Shown: positions 7,790 through 17,611, counted from the stretch's first letter. The stretch: 64,000 nt of DNA from Jannaschia marina (GCF_013404595.1 NZ_JABVAX010000001.1:496001-560000), one strand, 5' to 3'. Numbers and translations are program-made. Notes: generated from the sequence alone by a model not told the origin.

Positions 7790-10158
7790 ACCGCGCGGCG
7801 CTCGGCGCGCTTCTGGCGCATTGGCGGCGACATCCGGTGCAGCTTGCGACGCTGGTGATCGGTCTCGCGCTCGCCACCGGGCTATGGATCGGGGTGCAGG
7901 CGATCAACGCGCAGGCGCGGCTCTCCTACGACCGGGCGGCGGCCACCCTCGGGCAGGAGAACCTGCCGCGCCTCGAAGGGGCGCTCACGCTCGACGACTT
8001 CGTGACCGCCCGGCGCGCGGGCTGGCTCGTGACGCCCGTCCTCGAAGGCCGCATTCCCGGCACGAGCCTGCGGCTTCTCGGGATCGACCCCTTCACCGCG
8101 CCGCCCTCCGCCGCCTCGGGGGATCTGGGCGAGGCGGAGGTGCTGACGGCCTTCCTGACCGGCGAGGTCGTCTTCGCGCCGCCGGGCACGGACCTGCCGC
8201 CCGGCCTCCCTGCCGTGCAGGCGGCCGACGTCGCGCCCGGCCTCGTGCTGGCGGATATCGCGGCGGCGCAGGCGATCCTCGAGACGGAGCGGATCACGCG
8301 GCTGCTGGTGTTGCCGGGGGCGCGTGACGGCCTGACGCCCCTGACCGAGCTTCTGCCAGGAACCACGCGCATCGCCCCGCAAGGCGAAACCGACATCGCG
8401 CGGCTCACCGACAGCTTTCACCTGAACCTGACGGCCTTCGGCCTTCTGGCCTTCGCCGTCGGTCTCTTCATCGTCCACGCCGCCATCGGTCTCGCCTTCG
8501 AGCAGCGGCGGACGCTCTTTCGCACGCTCCGCGCCCTCGGCCTGCCCGCGGCACGGCTGACCCTCCTTCTGGCGGCGGAGCTCGTCGTCTTCACCTTCGT
8601 CTCCGGCACCCTCGGTATCCTCCTCGGCTACGGGGTGGCTGCGCTCCTACTGCCGGGCGTAGCCGCGACGCTCTCGGGTCTCTATGGGGCCGGCGTCGCG
8701 GGGGAACTGAGCCTGTCGCCCCTCTGGTGGCTCTCGGGGTTCGCCATGGCCGGCCTCGGTCTCGCGCTCGCGGGCGGGCAGGCGCTCTGGCAACTCGCGC
8801 GCCTGCCGATCCTCGCCCCCGCCATGCCGCGCGCCTGGGCCCGGGCGCGCGCCGTCACGCTCCGGCGACAAGGGGCGGGCGGCATCGCGCTCCTCGTCGT
8901 CGCGGCGGCACTTGCGCTCTGGGGCGATGGCCTGCTGGTCGGGTTCCTCTGTCTCGGCGCGCTCCTTCTCGGGGCCGCGCTCCTCCTGCCGCCACTCCTC
9001 GCCGTCGCGCTCGACTTCGGGGCAGGCCGGGCGCGCGCGCCGTTCACGCAATGGCTCTGGGCCGACGCGCGGCAGCAGGTGCCGGGCCTGAGCCTCGCGC
9101 TCATGGCGCTCCTCCTCGCGCTTTCGGCCAACATCGGGGTCGGGACGATGGTCGGCAGCTTCCGCGCGACCTTCACCGGCTGGCTCGATCAGCGGCTCGC
9201 GGCGGAGCTCTACCTCTACGCGGCCGACGCCGAGGAGGCGCGCGCGATGGAGGCGTTTCTCGACGGCCGGGTCGACGCCGTCCTGCCCGTGGCCATCGCG
9301 CCCGCCCGGATCGAGGGCGCACCGGGCCAGATCTTCGCTCAGACGGACCACGCGACCTTCCGCGACAACTGGCCGGTCCTCGATGCCGTGCCGGGGGTCT
9401 GGGACAGGCTGGCCGCGGGCGAGGGGGCGCTGGTCAACGAGCAATTGGCGCGGCGCGAGGGGCTCTGGGCCGGGGAGAGCGTCGATCTGGGGCAGGGTGG
9501 GATGCGCGAGATCCTCGGTGTCTATTCCGACTACGGCAACCCGGCCGGGCAGGCGATCCTGAACGCGGCGCCTTTTCGGGAGGCCTTCCCCGACACGCCC
9601 TTCCTGACCTTCGGTCTGCGGCTCGATCCCGGGGATGTGCAAGCGCTGTCATCGGAACTCGTCGCCCGCTTCGACCTGCCCGCAGACCGGATCGAACGGC
9701 AGGCCGAGGTCAAGGCCGCCGCGCTCGCCATCTTCGAGCAGACCTTCGCCGTGACGGCGGCGCTCAACGTGCTGACGCTCGGGGTCGCGGCCTTCGCGCT
9801 CTGGGCGTCGCTCACCACGCTCGGCACGATGCGCCTCCCGCAGGTGGCCCCCGTCTGGGCGCTGGGAACGACGCGGGCGCGGCTCGCGCAGGCCGACCTT
9901 CTGCGCGCGCTCCTCCTCGCGACCTTCACCGCGCTCCTGGCGATCCCGACGGGGATCCTGCTTGCCTGGGTCTTGCTGTCGGTCGTGAACGTGCAGGCCT
10001 TCGGCTGGCGTCTGCCGCTTCTGGCGGATCCGATGGGATGGATCGTCCTCGCGCTCGCAGCCATGGCGGCCGCGGTGCTGGCCGCGACGCTCCCCGCCTG
10101 GCGGCTTTGGCGCATGTCCCCTGCCGAGCTTGTGAAGGTCTTCGCCCATGAACGTTAA
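7786..10158 (+). CDS. FtsX-like ABC transporter permease (AttFG-like)
   Basis: This is a large integral inner-membrane protein of 790 residues. It has an N-terminal membrane helix (about residues 15-40), a periplasmic domain, a cluster of helices around 215-420, a second periplasmic domain and a terminal FtsX-type helix bundle (about 655-780) ending in the cytoplasmic coupling sequence RMSPAELVKVFAHER. Size and layout fit a fused two-half permease working with the upstream ATPase as a mechanotransmission or export system. It overlaps both neighbours (4 and 11 bases), so it is translated with them. The cargo is unknown. Confidence 0.9.
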   Translation: MNRAALGALLAHWRRHPVQLATLVIGLALATGLWIGVQAINAQARLSYDRAAATLGQENLPRLEGALTLDDFVTARRAGWLVTPVLEGRIPGTSLRLLGIDPFTAPPSAASGDLGEAEVLTAFLTGEVVFAPPGTDLPPGLPAVQAADVAPGLVLADIAAAQAILETERITRLLVLPGARDGLTPLTELLPGTTRIAPQGETDIARLTDSFHLNLTAFGLLAFAVGLFIVHAAIGLAFEQRRTLFRTLRALGLPAARLTLLLAAELVVFTFVSGTLGILLGYGVAALLLPGVAATLSGLYGAGVAGELSLSPLWWLSGFAMAGLGLALAGGQALWQLARLPILAPAMPRAWARARAVTLRRQGAGGIALLVVAAALALWGDGLLVGFLCLGALLLGAALLLPPLLAVALDFGAGRARAPFTQWLWADARQQVPGLSLALMALLLALSANIGVGTMVGSFRATFTGWLDQRLAAELYLYAADAEEARAMEAFLDGRVDAVLPVAIAPARIEGAPGQIFAQTDHATFRDNWPVLDAVPGVWDRLAAGEGALVNEQLARREGLWAGESVDLGQGGMREILGVYSDYGNPAGQAILNAAPFREAFPDTPFLTFGLRLDPGDVQALSSELVARFDLPADRIERQAEVKAAALAIFEQTFAVTAALNVLTLGVAAFALWASLTTLGTMRLPQVAPVWALGTTRARLAQADLLRALLLATFTALLAIPTGILLAWVLLSVVNVQAFGWRLPLLADPMGWIVLALAAMAAAVLAATLPAWRLWRMSPAELVKVFAHER

Positions 10159-11164
10159 GGCCCTTCTTCTCGCACTCTGCCTGGCCATGCCGGCGCAGGG
10201 GCAGGGCTTTGCCGGTCTGGGGCAGGGCGGCGAGGGGTTCGCGCTGCCGACGCCCGACCCCACGTTCACCTTTCCCGAAGACCATGGACCCCATCCCGAC
10301 TACCGCATCGAATGGTGGTATCTGACCGCCGCGCTCGAGGACGCCGAAGGCCGGGCCTACGGCGTGCAATGGACGCTCTTCCGCTCCGCGCTCACGCCCG
10401 AGGGGCCGCAGGTCTGGATGGGACACTTCGGGCTGACCACGCCCGAGGCGCATTTCACCGGCGAGCGTCTGGCCCGCGGCGGCATCGCGCAGGCCGGTGT
10501 GACGGCCGCGCCCTTCGCCGCCTGGATCGACGACTGGCGGATGGAGGGGACGGACCTCGCCGCGCTCGACCTCGTGGCGCGCACCGGGGAGGCGGGCTAT
10601 GACCTCGCGCTCTCGGCCGAGGGGCCGCTCGTCTTCCACGGGGACGCGGGCTTCTCGGTCAAATCCGCCACCGGACAGGCGAGCTACTACTATTCCCAGC
10701 CGTTCTACGCCGTCTCGGGCACGCTGCATCTGCCCGAAGGCGACGTCGCGGTGACGGGCAGGGGCTGGCTCGACCGGGAATGGTCTTCGCAACCGCTCGA
10801 GGGCGACCAGGAGGGGTGGGACTGGTTCTCGCTCCACCTCGACGACGGCGCGCGGTTGATGGCCTTCGCGCTGCGCGGCGGGTCGGACTTCCACTACGCC
10901 TCCTACATCCATCCCGACGGCCGGCTCGTACCGTTCTATGGCGATGCGCTCGAGCTGACGCCCCTCCGGACGGCCGAGGTCGCCGGACGTGACGTTCCGG
11001 TGGAGTGGCGGCTGTCCCTGCCGGCCGAGGGCATCGACCTGACCGTCGAGGCCGTGAACGACGATAGTTGGCAGGCCACGCTCTTTCCCTATTGGGAGGG
11101 GCCGGTGCGGGCCACCGGCACCCACGAGGCCGTCGGCTTTCTGGAGATGACGGGCTATGAGTGA
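10148..11164 (+). CDS. Secreted lipocalin-like / carotenoid 1,2-hydratase-type protein (AttH-like)
   Basis: This is a 338-residue protein with a signal peptide (MNVKALLLALCLAMPAQG) and the family motif HPDYRIEWWYLTAAL near residue 54. The two-domain lipocalin-like fold of the AttH/CrtC superfamily is inferred from this motif and from GWLDREWSSQPLEGDQEGWDW. CrtC members hydrate carotenoids, but no carotenoid genes lie here. The position behind an ABC ATPase and FtsX permease makes the AttH role, a periplasmic partner of a lipid or hydrophobic-substrate exporter, more likely. Its stop overlaps the next start by eight bases. Confidence 0.85.
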   Translation: MNVKALLLALCLAMPAQGQGFAGLGQGGEGFALPTPDPTFTFPEDHGPHPDYRIEWWYLTAALEDAEGRAYGVQWTLFRSALTPEGPQVWMGHFGLTTPEAHFTGERLARGGIAQAGVTAAPFAAWIDDWRMEGTDLAALDLVARTGEAGYDLALSAEGPLVFHGDAGFSVKSATGQASYYYSQPFYAVSGTLHLPEGDVAVTGRGWLDREWSSQPLEGDQEGWDWFSLHLDDGARLMAFALRGGSDFHYASYIHPDGRLVPFYGDALELTPLRTAEVAGRDVPVEWRLSLPAEGIDLTVEAVNDDSWQATLFPYWEGPVRATGTHEAVGFLEMTGYE

Positions 11165-11696
11165 CCCCTTCGACCGGCTCGGCACGCTCGAGGCGCATAT
11201 CTGGGCGCGCCTCGCCGAGGGGGCGGCGGATGCACGCGATCCGTTCCGTTTCGTTACGCTCGCGACGATCGGCGCGGACGGCCCCGAGGCGCGGACCGTT
11301 GGCCTGCGTCGCGCGGATCGGGCGGCGCGCGAGGTCGAGGTTCATTCCGATCTGCGGACGGCCAAGGTCCGCGCCCTCGAAGGCGACCCGCGCGCCGAGA
11401 TCCTCTGCTGGGGCGCGGCGGTGCAGCTTCAGGTCAGGCTCCGGGTGCGGGTGACGTTCCTGCCGGCAGACCCCGATCGCTGGGCCCGCGTGCCCGACGA
11501 GGCGCGGCTCAACTACGGCACCGACCCGGCCCCCGGCACGGCGATCCCGGCCCCCGAGACCCTGCGCCGGACGCCGGACATCGCCCGGTTCGTGGCGCTC
11601 CTCGGCCGGGTCGAACGGATCGACGTCGTCTCGCTCGCCCACGATCCGCACCGGCGTGCGATCTTCGCGCCGGAGGGCCGCTGGGTCGCTCCCTGA
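11157..11696 (+). CDS. Pyridoxamine 5'-phosphate oxidase-like FMN-binding protein
   Basis: This is a 179-residue member of the PNPOx-like split-barrel flavoprotein family. Family features include RFVTLATIGADGPEARTVGL near residue 31, the segment HSDLRTAKVRAL and a C-terminal RRAIFAPEGRWVAP. It is shorter than true PdxH and lacks an obvious PdxH C-terminal signature, so substrate and reaction are unknown. It may be the general-stress type that binds FMN or F420. The start overlaps the preceding lipocalin-like gene, so it is probably the last gene of that operon. Confidence 0.82.
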   Translation: MSDPFDRLGTLEAHIWARLAEGAADARDPFRFVTLATIGADGPEARTVGLRRADRAAREVEVHSDLRTAKVRALEGDPRAEILCWGAAVQLQVRLRVRVTFLPADPDRWARVPDEARLNYGTDPAPGTAIPAPETLRRTPDIARFVALLGRVERIDVVSLAHDPHRRAIFAPEGRWVAP

Positions 11697-11746
11697 GGTA
11701 ACCGGATCTTCATCTTTGCCGCCTAGGGCCGGGGTCGGAGGTGCCC

Positions 11747-12565
11747 ATGGCTACCGGCAAGGACGACAACGCCCGCCCGATCATCATCAAGCGCAAGAAG
11801 GTGGTGCAGGGCGGGCATCACGGCGGTGCGTGGAAGGTCGCCTACGCGGATTTCGTGACCGCGATGATGGCGTTCTTCATGCTGATGTGGCTGCTGAACG
11901 CGACCACGGACAAGCAGCGCCGAGGCCTCGCCGACTACTTCAGCCCCACCGTCACGATCAGCGCGACCTCGGGCGGCGGCGACGGCGCGCTCGGCGGAAC
12001 CTCGATGTCCGCGGACGCGAGCCGGGTGCAGTCGGGGCGGGGCGGCGTCGCGCCCACCGACGCGAACGGTTCGACCGAGGAGGACCGCGCGCTCGAGGCG
12101 CTCGAAGCCGCGATCCTCGGCAAGGGGGGCGAGAGCCTCGTGGAGGAGGAGGTCCTTCGGCACGTCTCTATACGCCTCACCGATCAGGGGCTCGTGCTCG
12201 AGTTCTTTGCCCTGCCCGGGTCGCCGCTCTTCGACGGCGAGGGGCCGACGGCTTTGATGACGCGTCTGCTGCGGTCCGTCGGGCCCGAGCTCGCCGCCGT
12301 CCCGAACGCTCTCGCGGTCGAGGCGTTCGCCGCCGCCCAACCCGTCGTGACACGCGATCCCCAGGCCTGGGCGGCGTCCCAGTCCCGCGCCGATGCCGTG
12401 CGCCGGGCCCTGCCGGGGGCCGGCGTGGCAGGCGCGCGCGTCATCCGCGTCACGGGCCACGGCGACCGGCGGCCCGTCGCGGAAGACCCGCTCTCGGTGC
12501 GCAACAATCGCGTGGAGATCGTCGTCCTGCGCGGCACGGTCCCGCCGGCTCTCGCGGGACGATGA
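11747..12565 (+). CDS. motB: Flagellar motor stator protein MotB
   Basis: MotB anchors the stator to peptidoglycan and carries the proton-relay aspartate. The 272-residue protein has a basic N terminus, then one membrane helix beginning YADFVTAMMAFFMLMWLL, in which Asp35 matches the essential Asp32 of E. coli MotB. A C-terminal OmpA-like peptidoglycan-binding domain follows (VTGHGDRRPV and NNRVEIVVL). I chose the ATG at 11747 because GGAGG (11737-11741) sits five bases upstream; an in-frame GTG at 11741 is part of that site. No motA is adjacent, so the partner lies elsewhere. Confidence 0.92.
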   Translation: MATGKDDNARPIIIKRKKVVQGGHHGGAWKVAYADFVTAMMAFFMLMWLLNATTDKQRRGLADYFSPTVTISATSGGGDGALGGTSMSADASRVQSGRGGVAPTDANGSTEEDRALEALEAAILGKGGESLVEEEVLRHVSIRLTDQGLVLEFFALPGSPLFDGEGPTALMTRLLRSVGPELAAVPNALAVEAFAAAQPVVTRDPQAWAASQSRADAVRRALPGAGVAGARVIRVTGHGDRRPVAEDPLSVRNNRVEIVVLRGTVPPALAGR

Positions 12566-12613
12566 AAACTTGAATCATTCGGCCGGGTCTCTGCCCCGAA
12601 AAGGCCGCAGACG

Positions 12614-12628
12614 TTAGCGCGTCCTTAA
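12614..12628 (+). promoter_or_regulatory. CtrA-like box upstream of flgE
   Basis: TTAGCGCGTCCTTAA matches the CtrA consensus TTAA-N7-TTAA with the correct seven-base spacer and one mismatch (TTAG). It lies about 75 bases before the flgE start, in the only sizeable gap (about 137 bases) of the flagellar cluster. CtrA controls flagellar genes in Rhodobacterales, so the location makes sense. It is a sequence match only. Confidence 0.5.
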
Positions 12629-12702
12629 CTCCTCGAACGCGAATGTCCGGTCATCGGCGGGCCGCGTCCCGCGCGCCCAGGACTTTCCAGAAAGGACGAT
12701 AG

Positions 12703-14013
12703 ATGACGATTTCCTCTTCCCTGAACGCCGGTGTCACGGGGTTGAACGTCAATGCCAGCCGTCTCGCGACGATCTCCGACAACATCGCGAACTCCGAGAC
12801 CTTCGGCTACAAGCGGGCGACCGCGGATTTCCACTCGCTCGTCCTCAACCAGAGCCGCGGCACCTATTCGGCCGGCGGCGTGCGCGTCACCACCGGCCGC
12901 GCGGTCGATCAGCGCGGGGCGCTGGTGACGACGAACAATCCGACCGACCTGTCCATCAGCGGCCGCGGAATGCTCCCGGTCACGCCGTTCACTGCCGTCA
13001 CCGCCGGGAATGGCGACCTGCCGCTCTACATGACGTCGACCGGATCGTTCCGGCCTGACTCCAATGGCATCCTGCGCAATGCCGCGGGCCAGGCGCTTCT
13101 CGGCTGGCCCGCCGATCGCGACGGCAACATCCCGAGCTTCCCGCGCGATACCACCGGCGGGCTCGAACCGATCCGCATCGCCGAGAACCAGTTCGAGGGC
13201 GATCCGACCACGCGCATCGGCCTCGGCGTCAACCTGCCGGCGACCGACACGCTTTCCGACGGCACCGGCGATCCGCGCGTCCTGGTACTGGAATACTTCG
13301 GGAACCTCGGTGAATCGCAGAACCTCGACATCACCTTCACGCCCACCCTGCCGACCCCGCCGGCGACCGATGCCACGAACGAATGGACGGTCACGGTCAA
13401 CGACGGGGCGCAGGGCGGTGCGCTCGTCGGCGAATACACCGTCGTCTTCGACGATACCCGACAGAACGGCGGCACCATCGCCAGCGTGACGCCGGGCTCC
13501 GTCGGCACCTACGACCCCGCGACCGGTCTGATGTCTGTGAACGTCCTCGGCGGTGCGCTCGAGCTCGATATCGGCGAGCCGCTGCAGGGCGGGGGCCTGT
13601 CGCAACTCTCCGACCAGTTCTCGCCGCTCTCGGTGACGAAGAACGGCTCGCCCGTGGGCAACCTCGCCGGGATCGAGGTCGATGCCCTCGGGCTTCTGAC
13701 GGCGGTCTACGACAGCGGCTTCACGAAGACGCTGTTCCAGATCCCGGTGATCGACGTGCCGAACGTCAATGGGCTGACCCCGCTCGCGAACCAGACCTAT
13801 CAGGTCTCGCAGGACAGCGGGCCCTTCTACCTCTGGGATGCCGGTGACGGCCCGGTCGGCGACATCATCGGTTATTCCCAGGAGGAGAGCACGACCGACG
13901 TCGCCGGCGAGCTCACACAGCTGATCCAGACCCAGCGGGCCTACAGTTCAAATGCCAAGGTCATCCAGACGGTCGACGAGATGCTGCAGGAAACAACCAA
14001 CATCAAGCGCTGA
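12703..14013 (+). CDS. flgE: Flagellar hook protein FlgE
   Basis: FlgE forms the hook, the flexible joint of the flagellum outside the outer membrane. The 436-residue protein has the conserved N-terminal flagellar rod/hook motif (LNAGVTGLNVNASRLATISD, then NIANSETFGYKR). Its C-terminal coiled segment ends ELTQLIQTQRAYSSNAKVIQ. The middle region is acidic and threonine-rich, as in hook D1/D2 domains. It is a typical length for an alphaproteobacterial hook protein. AGAAAGGACG lies just before the ATG. It is followed after 25 bases by flgK. Confidence 0.95.
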   Translation: MTISSSLNAGVTGLNVNASRLATISDNIANSETFGYKRATADFHSLVLNQSRGTYSAGGVRVTTGRAVDQRGALVTTNNPTDLSISGRGMLPVTPFTAVTAGNGDLPLYMTSTGSFRPDSNGILRNAAGQALLGWPADRDGNIPSFPRDTTGGLEPIRIAENQFEGDPTTRIGLGVNLPATDTLSDGTGDPRVLVLEYFGNLGESQNLDITFTPTLPTPPATDATNEWTVTVNDGAQGGALVGEYTVVFDDTRQNGGTIASVTPGSVGTYDPATGLMSVNVLGGALELDIGEPLQGGGLSQLSDQFSPLSVTKNGSPVGNLAGIEVDALGLLTAVYDSGFTKTLFQIPVIDVPNVNGLTPLANQTYQVSQDSGPFYLWDAGDGPVGDIIGYSQEESTTDVAGELTQLIQTQRAYSSNAKVIQTVDEMLQETTNIKR

Positions 14014-14038
14014 CCGCGCCTAGCCGAGGAGCGTCACC

Positions 14039-15481
14039 ATGAGCCTGTCCTCTTCCCTCAATACCGCGATCGCCGGGCTCGACCTGAGTTCCCGCCGCGC
14101 GGAGGTCGTCTCCCGCAACGTTGCCAATGCCGATCGCGCGGGCTATGCCCGGCGCAGCGTCACCGCGGGTGGCCCGTCCCTCGGAAGCCCGGGCGCGTCG
14201 CACGGTATCGACCGTGCGGTCGACGCCCGGCTGCAGCACCTTCGCCGGGAGGCTCAGGCCCGCGCGGCGCACCAGGAGACGCTCTTCGATTTCCACGCAC
14301 GTCTCGACGCGGCGATCGGCGATCCCGACACACCGGGCAGCCTGCAGGACAGGCTCGCGCGTCTCGATGCCGCCTTCGTCGGCGCGGCGGCGGATCCCCA
14401 GTCGGATGTGCGCCTGACCGAGGTCGTGACCGCCGCCTCCGATCTCGTCACGCTGCTCAACGATCTCGATGATCTGGTCATCTCCGCCCGAGAGGGTGCC
14501 GATGCCGATATTGCCGGCGACGTCGCCCGTCTCAACGCGGACCTCGCGGAGGTCGCGCGGCTCAACACCCAGATCAAACGCTTCAGTCTGGGTGGCAGCG
14601 AAACCGCGGATCTGGAGGATCAACGCACCGTCCTCGTGGACCGGATCTCCGAGATCGTCCCGGTGCGGTCCCTGCCGCGCGACGACGGGGCCGTCGCCCT
14701 CGTCTCCCACGGTGGCACGATACTTCTCGATGGTCGGCCCGGTACGTTCGAGTTTGCCCCGCGGCGTCCGATCACTCCCGCCATGACGAACCCCGGTCAG
14801 CTCTCGGGCCTTCTGTTCAACGGTCGTCCCCTCGCAACGGCCGGCGCGTCTTCCGCGATCCCCGGAGGGCGTCTTGCGGCCAACTTCGAGCTGCGGGACG
14901 AGATCGCGCCGGATGCCACGGCGCTTGTCGACACCGTCGCTGCCGATCTCATCGGCCGCTTCGAGGATCCTGCTGTCGATCCGTCGCGTCCTGCCGGCAG
15001 CCCCGGTCTCTTCACCGAGGCCGGGGCAGCGCTCTCGGCGGCCCCCGATCCCGGTCTTGCCGGTCGCCTCCGCCTCAATGGCGTCGTCGATCCTGCCGCC
15101 GGCGGCCAGGCCTGGCGGATCCGCGACGGCCTCGGAGCAGCCGCGCCCGACCCCCGTGCCCCGGGCGACCTGCTCCTGGATCTCGGCGGCCTGATCGGTG
15201 CCGTCCGTCCGGCTCCGGGTGCGCCCGCCGGACCGTCGCGCACGCTCGTCGGTCTGACGGCAGACCTGAAATCCGGGGTGTCCGGCAACCGCCTCCGCGC
15301 GGAAGACGCACTCAACATCACGCGCTCGGAGGTTGCCGGGCTCGTCGATGCACGGGACGGGGGCGGTGTCGACATCGACACCGAGATGCGCCGCCTCATC
15401 GAGATCGAACAGGCCTACGCCGCGAACGCGCGCGTGATCCAGGCGGTCGACACGATGCTCTCCAGACTGACGGAGCTCTAG
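14039..15481 (+). CDS. flgK: Flagellar hook-associated protein 1, FlgK
   Basis: FlgK joins hook and filament. The 480-residue protein begins LSSSLNTAIAGLDLSSRRAE, with the conserved VVSRNVANADRAGYARR motif. It ends with MRRLIEIEQAYAANARVIQ, the paired N/C coiled coil of axial proteins. The length is typical for the family. CGAGGAG is placed before the ATG. Its stop (15479-15481) lies directly ahead of the flgL start. The long minus-strand frame opposite it is a shadow. Confidence 0.93.
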   Translation: MSLSSSLNTAIAGLDLSSRRAEVVSRNVANADRAGYARRSVTAGGPSLGSPGASHGIDRAVDARLQHLRREAQARAAHQETLFDFHARLDAAIGDPDTPGSLQDRLARLDAAFVGAAADPQSDVRLTEVVTAASDLVTLLNDLDDLVISAREGADADIAGDVARLNADLAEVARLNTQIKRFSLGGSETADLEDQRTVLVDRISEIVPVRSLPRDDGAVALVSHGGTILLDGRPGTFEFAPRRPITPAMTNPGQLSGLLFNGRPLATAGASSAIPGGRLAANFELRDEIAPDATALVDTVAADLIGRFEDPAVDPSRPAGSPGLFTEAGAALSAAPDPGLAGRLRLNGVVDPAAGGQAWRIRDGLGAAAPDPRAPGDLLLDLGGLIGAVRPAPGAPAGPSRTLVGLTADLKSGVSGNRLRAEDALNITRSEVAGLVDARDGGGVDIDTEMRRLIEIEQAYAANARVIQAVDTMLSRLTEL

Positions 15482-15482
15482 G

Positions 15483-16481
15483 ATGCTGACGAAGACCGCC
15501 CTGCTGCCGCTTCTGTCCCCGCGGGACACATCAATCGAGACGCGCGCCCAGATCGATCGTCTGTCGGAAGAGCTGGCGTCCGGACGCGGCAGCGATACCG
15601 GCCGTGCCTTGCGCGCCGACTTTTCCGGGTTTTCCCGCGCGGCCCATGCGCTCCGCACCCTGGAGGCCCGCGAGACGGCCCTGTCACGCGGCGCGTCCTG
15701 GCTTTCAGCGGCACAGGACGCGCTTGCCACCTTGGAGACTGCGGGAGCGGCCGTATCCCAGGGCTTTGGCGCGACATTCTTCGGAGGCACGGCAGCGGAT
15801 CTCTCGGCGCTCGCCGGCATCGCGTCCGGGCGGCTGTCCGACGCGCTCTCCGCCCTTTCCGGAACCCATGGCGGGCGCGCGCTTTTCGCGAACGGGGACG
15901 CGTCGGGCGCGGCCCCTCTCGACACTGCGACGTTCCTCTCCGATATCGAGACCCTCGCCCGGGGCAGTGGTGATCCGGGCAGTCTGCTGCAGGCATTCGA
16001 CAGCTATTTCACGCCGGGCGGCGGCTTCGACCTCGTTCTCTCCGGCGCACCGCCCGATCCGGTCCGCATTTCGCTCGGGGAGGGTACCGCGCTCGAGGTT
16101 CCGCTCGCCCTCGGCGATCCCGAGATCCGCACGATGCTGCGCGATCTGGCCGTCGTCGCATCGCTCGACGAAGCCGGCTTTGCCATGGGGGCGGGCGAGC
16201 TGAACACGCTCGGTCTTGAACTGCCCCGCCGTGCTGCGGAAGGTCAGGCCGCCCTTGCTCGCAAACGCGGCGAGGTCGGCGCAGTCGAGGCTCGGGTCGA
16301 TGATCTTGCCGACCGCCTCGCGCAGGATCGGCTCCGGTTCGAGCAGGAGAGGTCCGATGCGGTCGGGGTCGATGCCTTCGACGTGGCGAACCGGCTCCAG
16401 AACGAAATGACCCGGCTCGAGACGATCTACTCGGTCACGGCCAGACGATCGCGTCTCCGCTTGACGGATTACCTGCGATGA
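15483..16481 (+). CDS. flgL: Flagellar hook-associated protein 3, FlgL-like
   Basis: This is a flagellin-family protein of 332 residues, predicted as the second hook-filament junction protein. The N terminus (about residues 15-75) and C terminus (VDDLADRLAQDRLRFEQERS, then DVANRLQNEMTRLETIY) form the coiled-coil pair of the flagellin superfamily, and the centre is low in conservation. Its position between flgK and flgI identifies it as FlgL rather than filament flagellin. It begins one base after the flgK stop and overlaps flgI by ATGA, so all are co-translated. Confidence 0.88.
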   Translation: MLTKTALLPLLSPRDTSIETRAQIDRLSEELASGRGSDTGRALRADFSGFSRAAHALRTLEARETALSRGASWLSAAQDALATLETAGAAVSQGFGATFFGGTAADLSALAGIASGRLSDALSALSGTHGGRALFANGDASGAAPLDTATFLSDIETLARGSGDPGSLLQAFDSYFTPGGGFDLVLSGAPPDPVRISLGEGTALEVPLALGDPEIRTMLRDLAVVASLDEAGFAMGAGELNTLGLELPRRAAEGQAALARKRGEVGAVEARVDDLADRLAQDRLRFEQERSDAVGVDAFDVANRLQNEMTRLETIYSVTARRSRLRLTDYLR

Positions 16482-17611
16482 CCGGGCCGGGCAGAATGCC
16501 ACGTGCCGTGATCGTCGGTCTCTTGGGCCTCGTCCTGCTACTTGGCTGGGCCGGGACGGGGCAGGCGCAGTCGATCCGGATAAAGGATCTCGTCGAATTC
16601 GACGGGGTGCGGGGCAACGACCTCGTCGGCTATGGCCTCGTGGTCGGTCTGAACGGCACGGGTGACGGTCTGCGCAATGCGCCCTTCACCGAGGAGATCA
16701 TGACGAACATCCTGGAACGGCTCGGCGTCAACGTCACGGGCGAGCAGTTTCGCCCGAAGAACGTCGCCGCGGTGATCGTAACCGCGGAACTGCCGGCCTT
16801 CGCACGGTCGGGCGGACGGATCGACGCCAGCGTCTCGGCGATTGGCGACGCCGACAGCCTGCTCGGGGGAACACTCGTGATGACGCCGCTCACGGCGGCG
16901 GATGGCGAGATCTATGCGGTCGCCCAGGGCACCATCATCGCGGGGGGCGTCTCCGCGACCGGAGACGCGGCCACGGTAATCGAAGGGGTCCCGACGGCCG
17001 GTGTCGTCCCCGGGGGCGCGCGGGTCGAGCGGGAGGTCGACTTCGATTTCACAACGATGACACAGATCCGGCTCGCGCTGCGGAGCCCCGATTTCACGAC
17101 GGCCGCCCGGGTCGAAACGGCGATCAACCGGCAGTTCGGGCGCGGCGTCGCGCGGATGCTCGATGCGGGGACTGTTCTGCTGGATACGGCACGGGCGGGG
17201 CGCGCGTCGCCGGCCCATCTCATCAGTGACCTCGAGAACGTCACCGTGACGCCCGAACATCGGGCCCGCGTCGTCGTGGATCAGGCCTCCGGGACGATCG
17301 TGATGGGAAGCACCGTCCGGATCTCGGAGGTCGCGGTCTCTCAGAACAACCTTACGCTGAGGATCGAGGAGGCGCCGATCGCGGTGCAGCCGAACCCGTT
17401 CAGTGCGGGGGAGACGGTCGTCGTACCGCGCACCGGCGTCGCCCTTCAGGAGGAACCGGGGCCGGGGCTCGCGATCGTTCAGGGCGGAACGACCTTGTCG
17501 GATGTGATCGCCGGGTTGAACGCACTTGGCGTTTCGGCCCGCGACATGATCGATATCCTGAAGAGCATCAAGGCGGCGGGCGCGCTCCACGCCGAGTTCA
17601 TCGTCCGCTAG
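16478..17611 (+). CDS. flgI: Flagellar P-ring protein FlgI
   Basis: FlgI builds the P ring, the bushing around the rod in the peptidoglycan layer. The 377-residue precursor has a signal peptide ending at GTGQAQS and then the FlgI hallmarks IKDLVEFDGVRGNDLVGYGL and VVGLNGTGDG near the N terminus. The C terminus ends DMIDILKSIKAAGALHAEF, which is very characteristic. The start overlaps flgL (ATGA). It is the last gene of this flagellar run; no flgH or flgA is seen here. Confidence 0.95.
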   Translation: MTGPGRMPRAVIVGLLGLVLLLGWAGTGQAQSIRIKDLVEFDGVRGNDLVGYGLVVGLNGTGDGLRNAPFTEEIMTNILERLGVNVTGEQFRPKNVAAVIVTAELPAFARSGGRIDASVSAIGDADSLLGGTLVMTPLTAADGEIYAVAQGTIIAGGVSATGDAATVIEGVPTAGVVPGGARVEREVDFDFTTMTQIRLALRSPDFTTAARVETAINRQFGRGVARMLDAGTVLLDTARAGRASPAHLISDLENVTVTPEHRARVVVDQASGTIVMGSTVRISEVAVSQNNLTLRIEEAPIAVQPNPFSAGETVVVPRTGVALQEEPGPGLAIVQGGTTLSDVIAGLNALGVSARDMIDILKSIKAAGALHAEFIVR

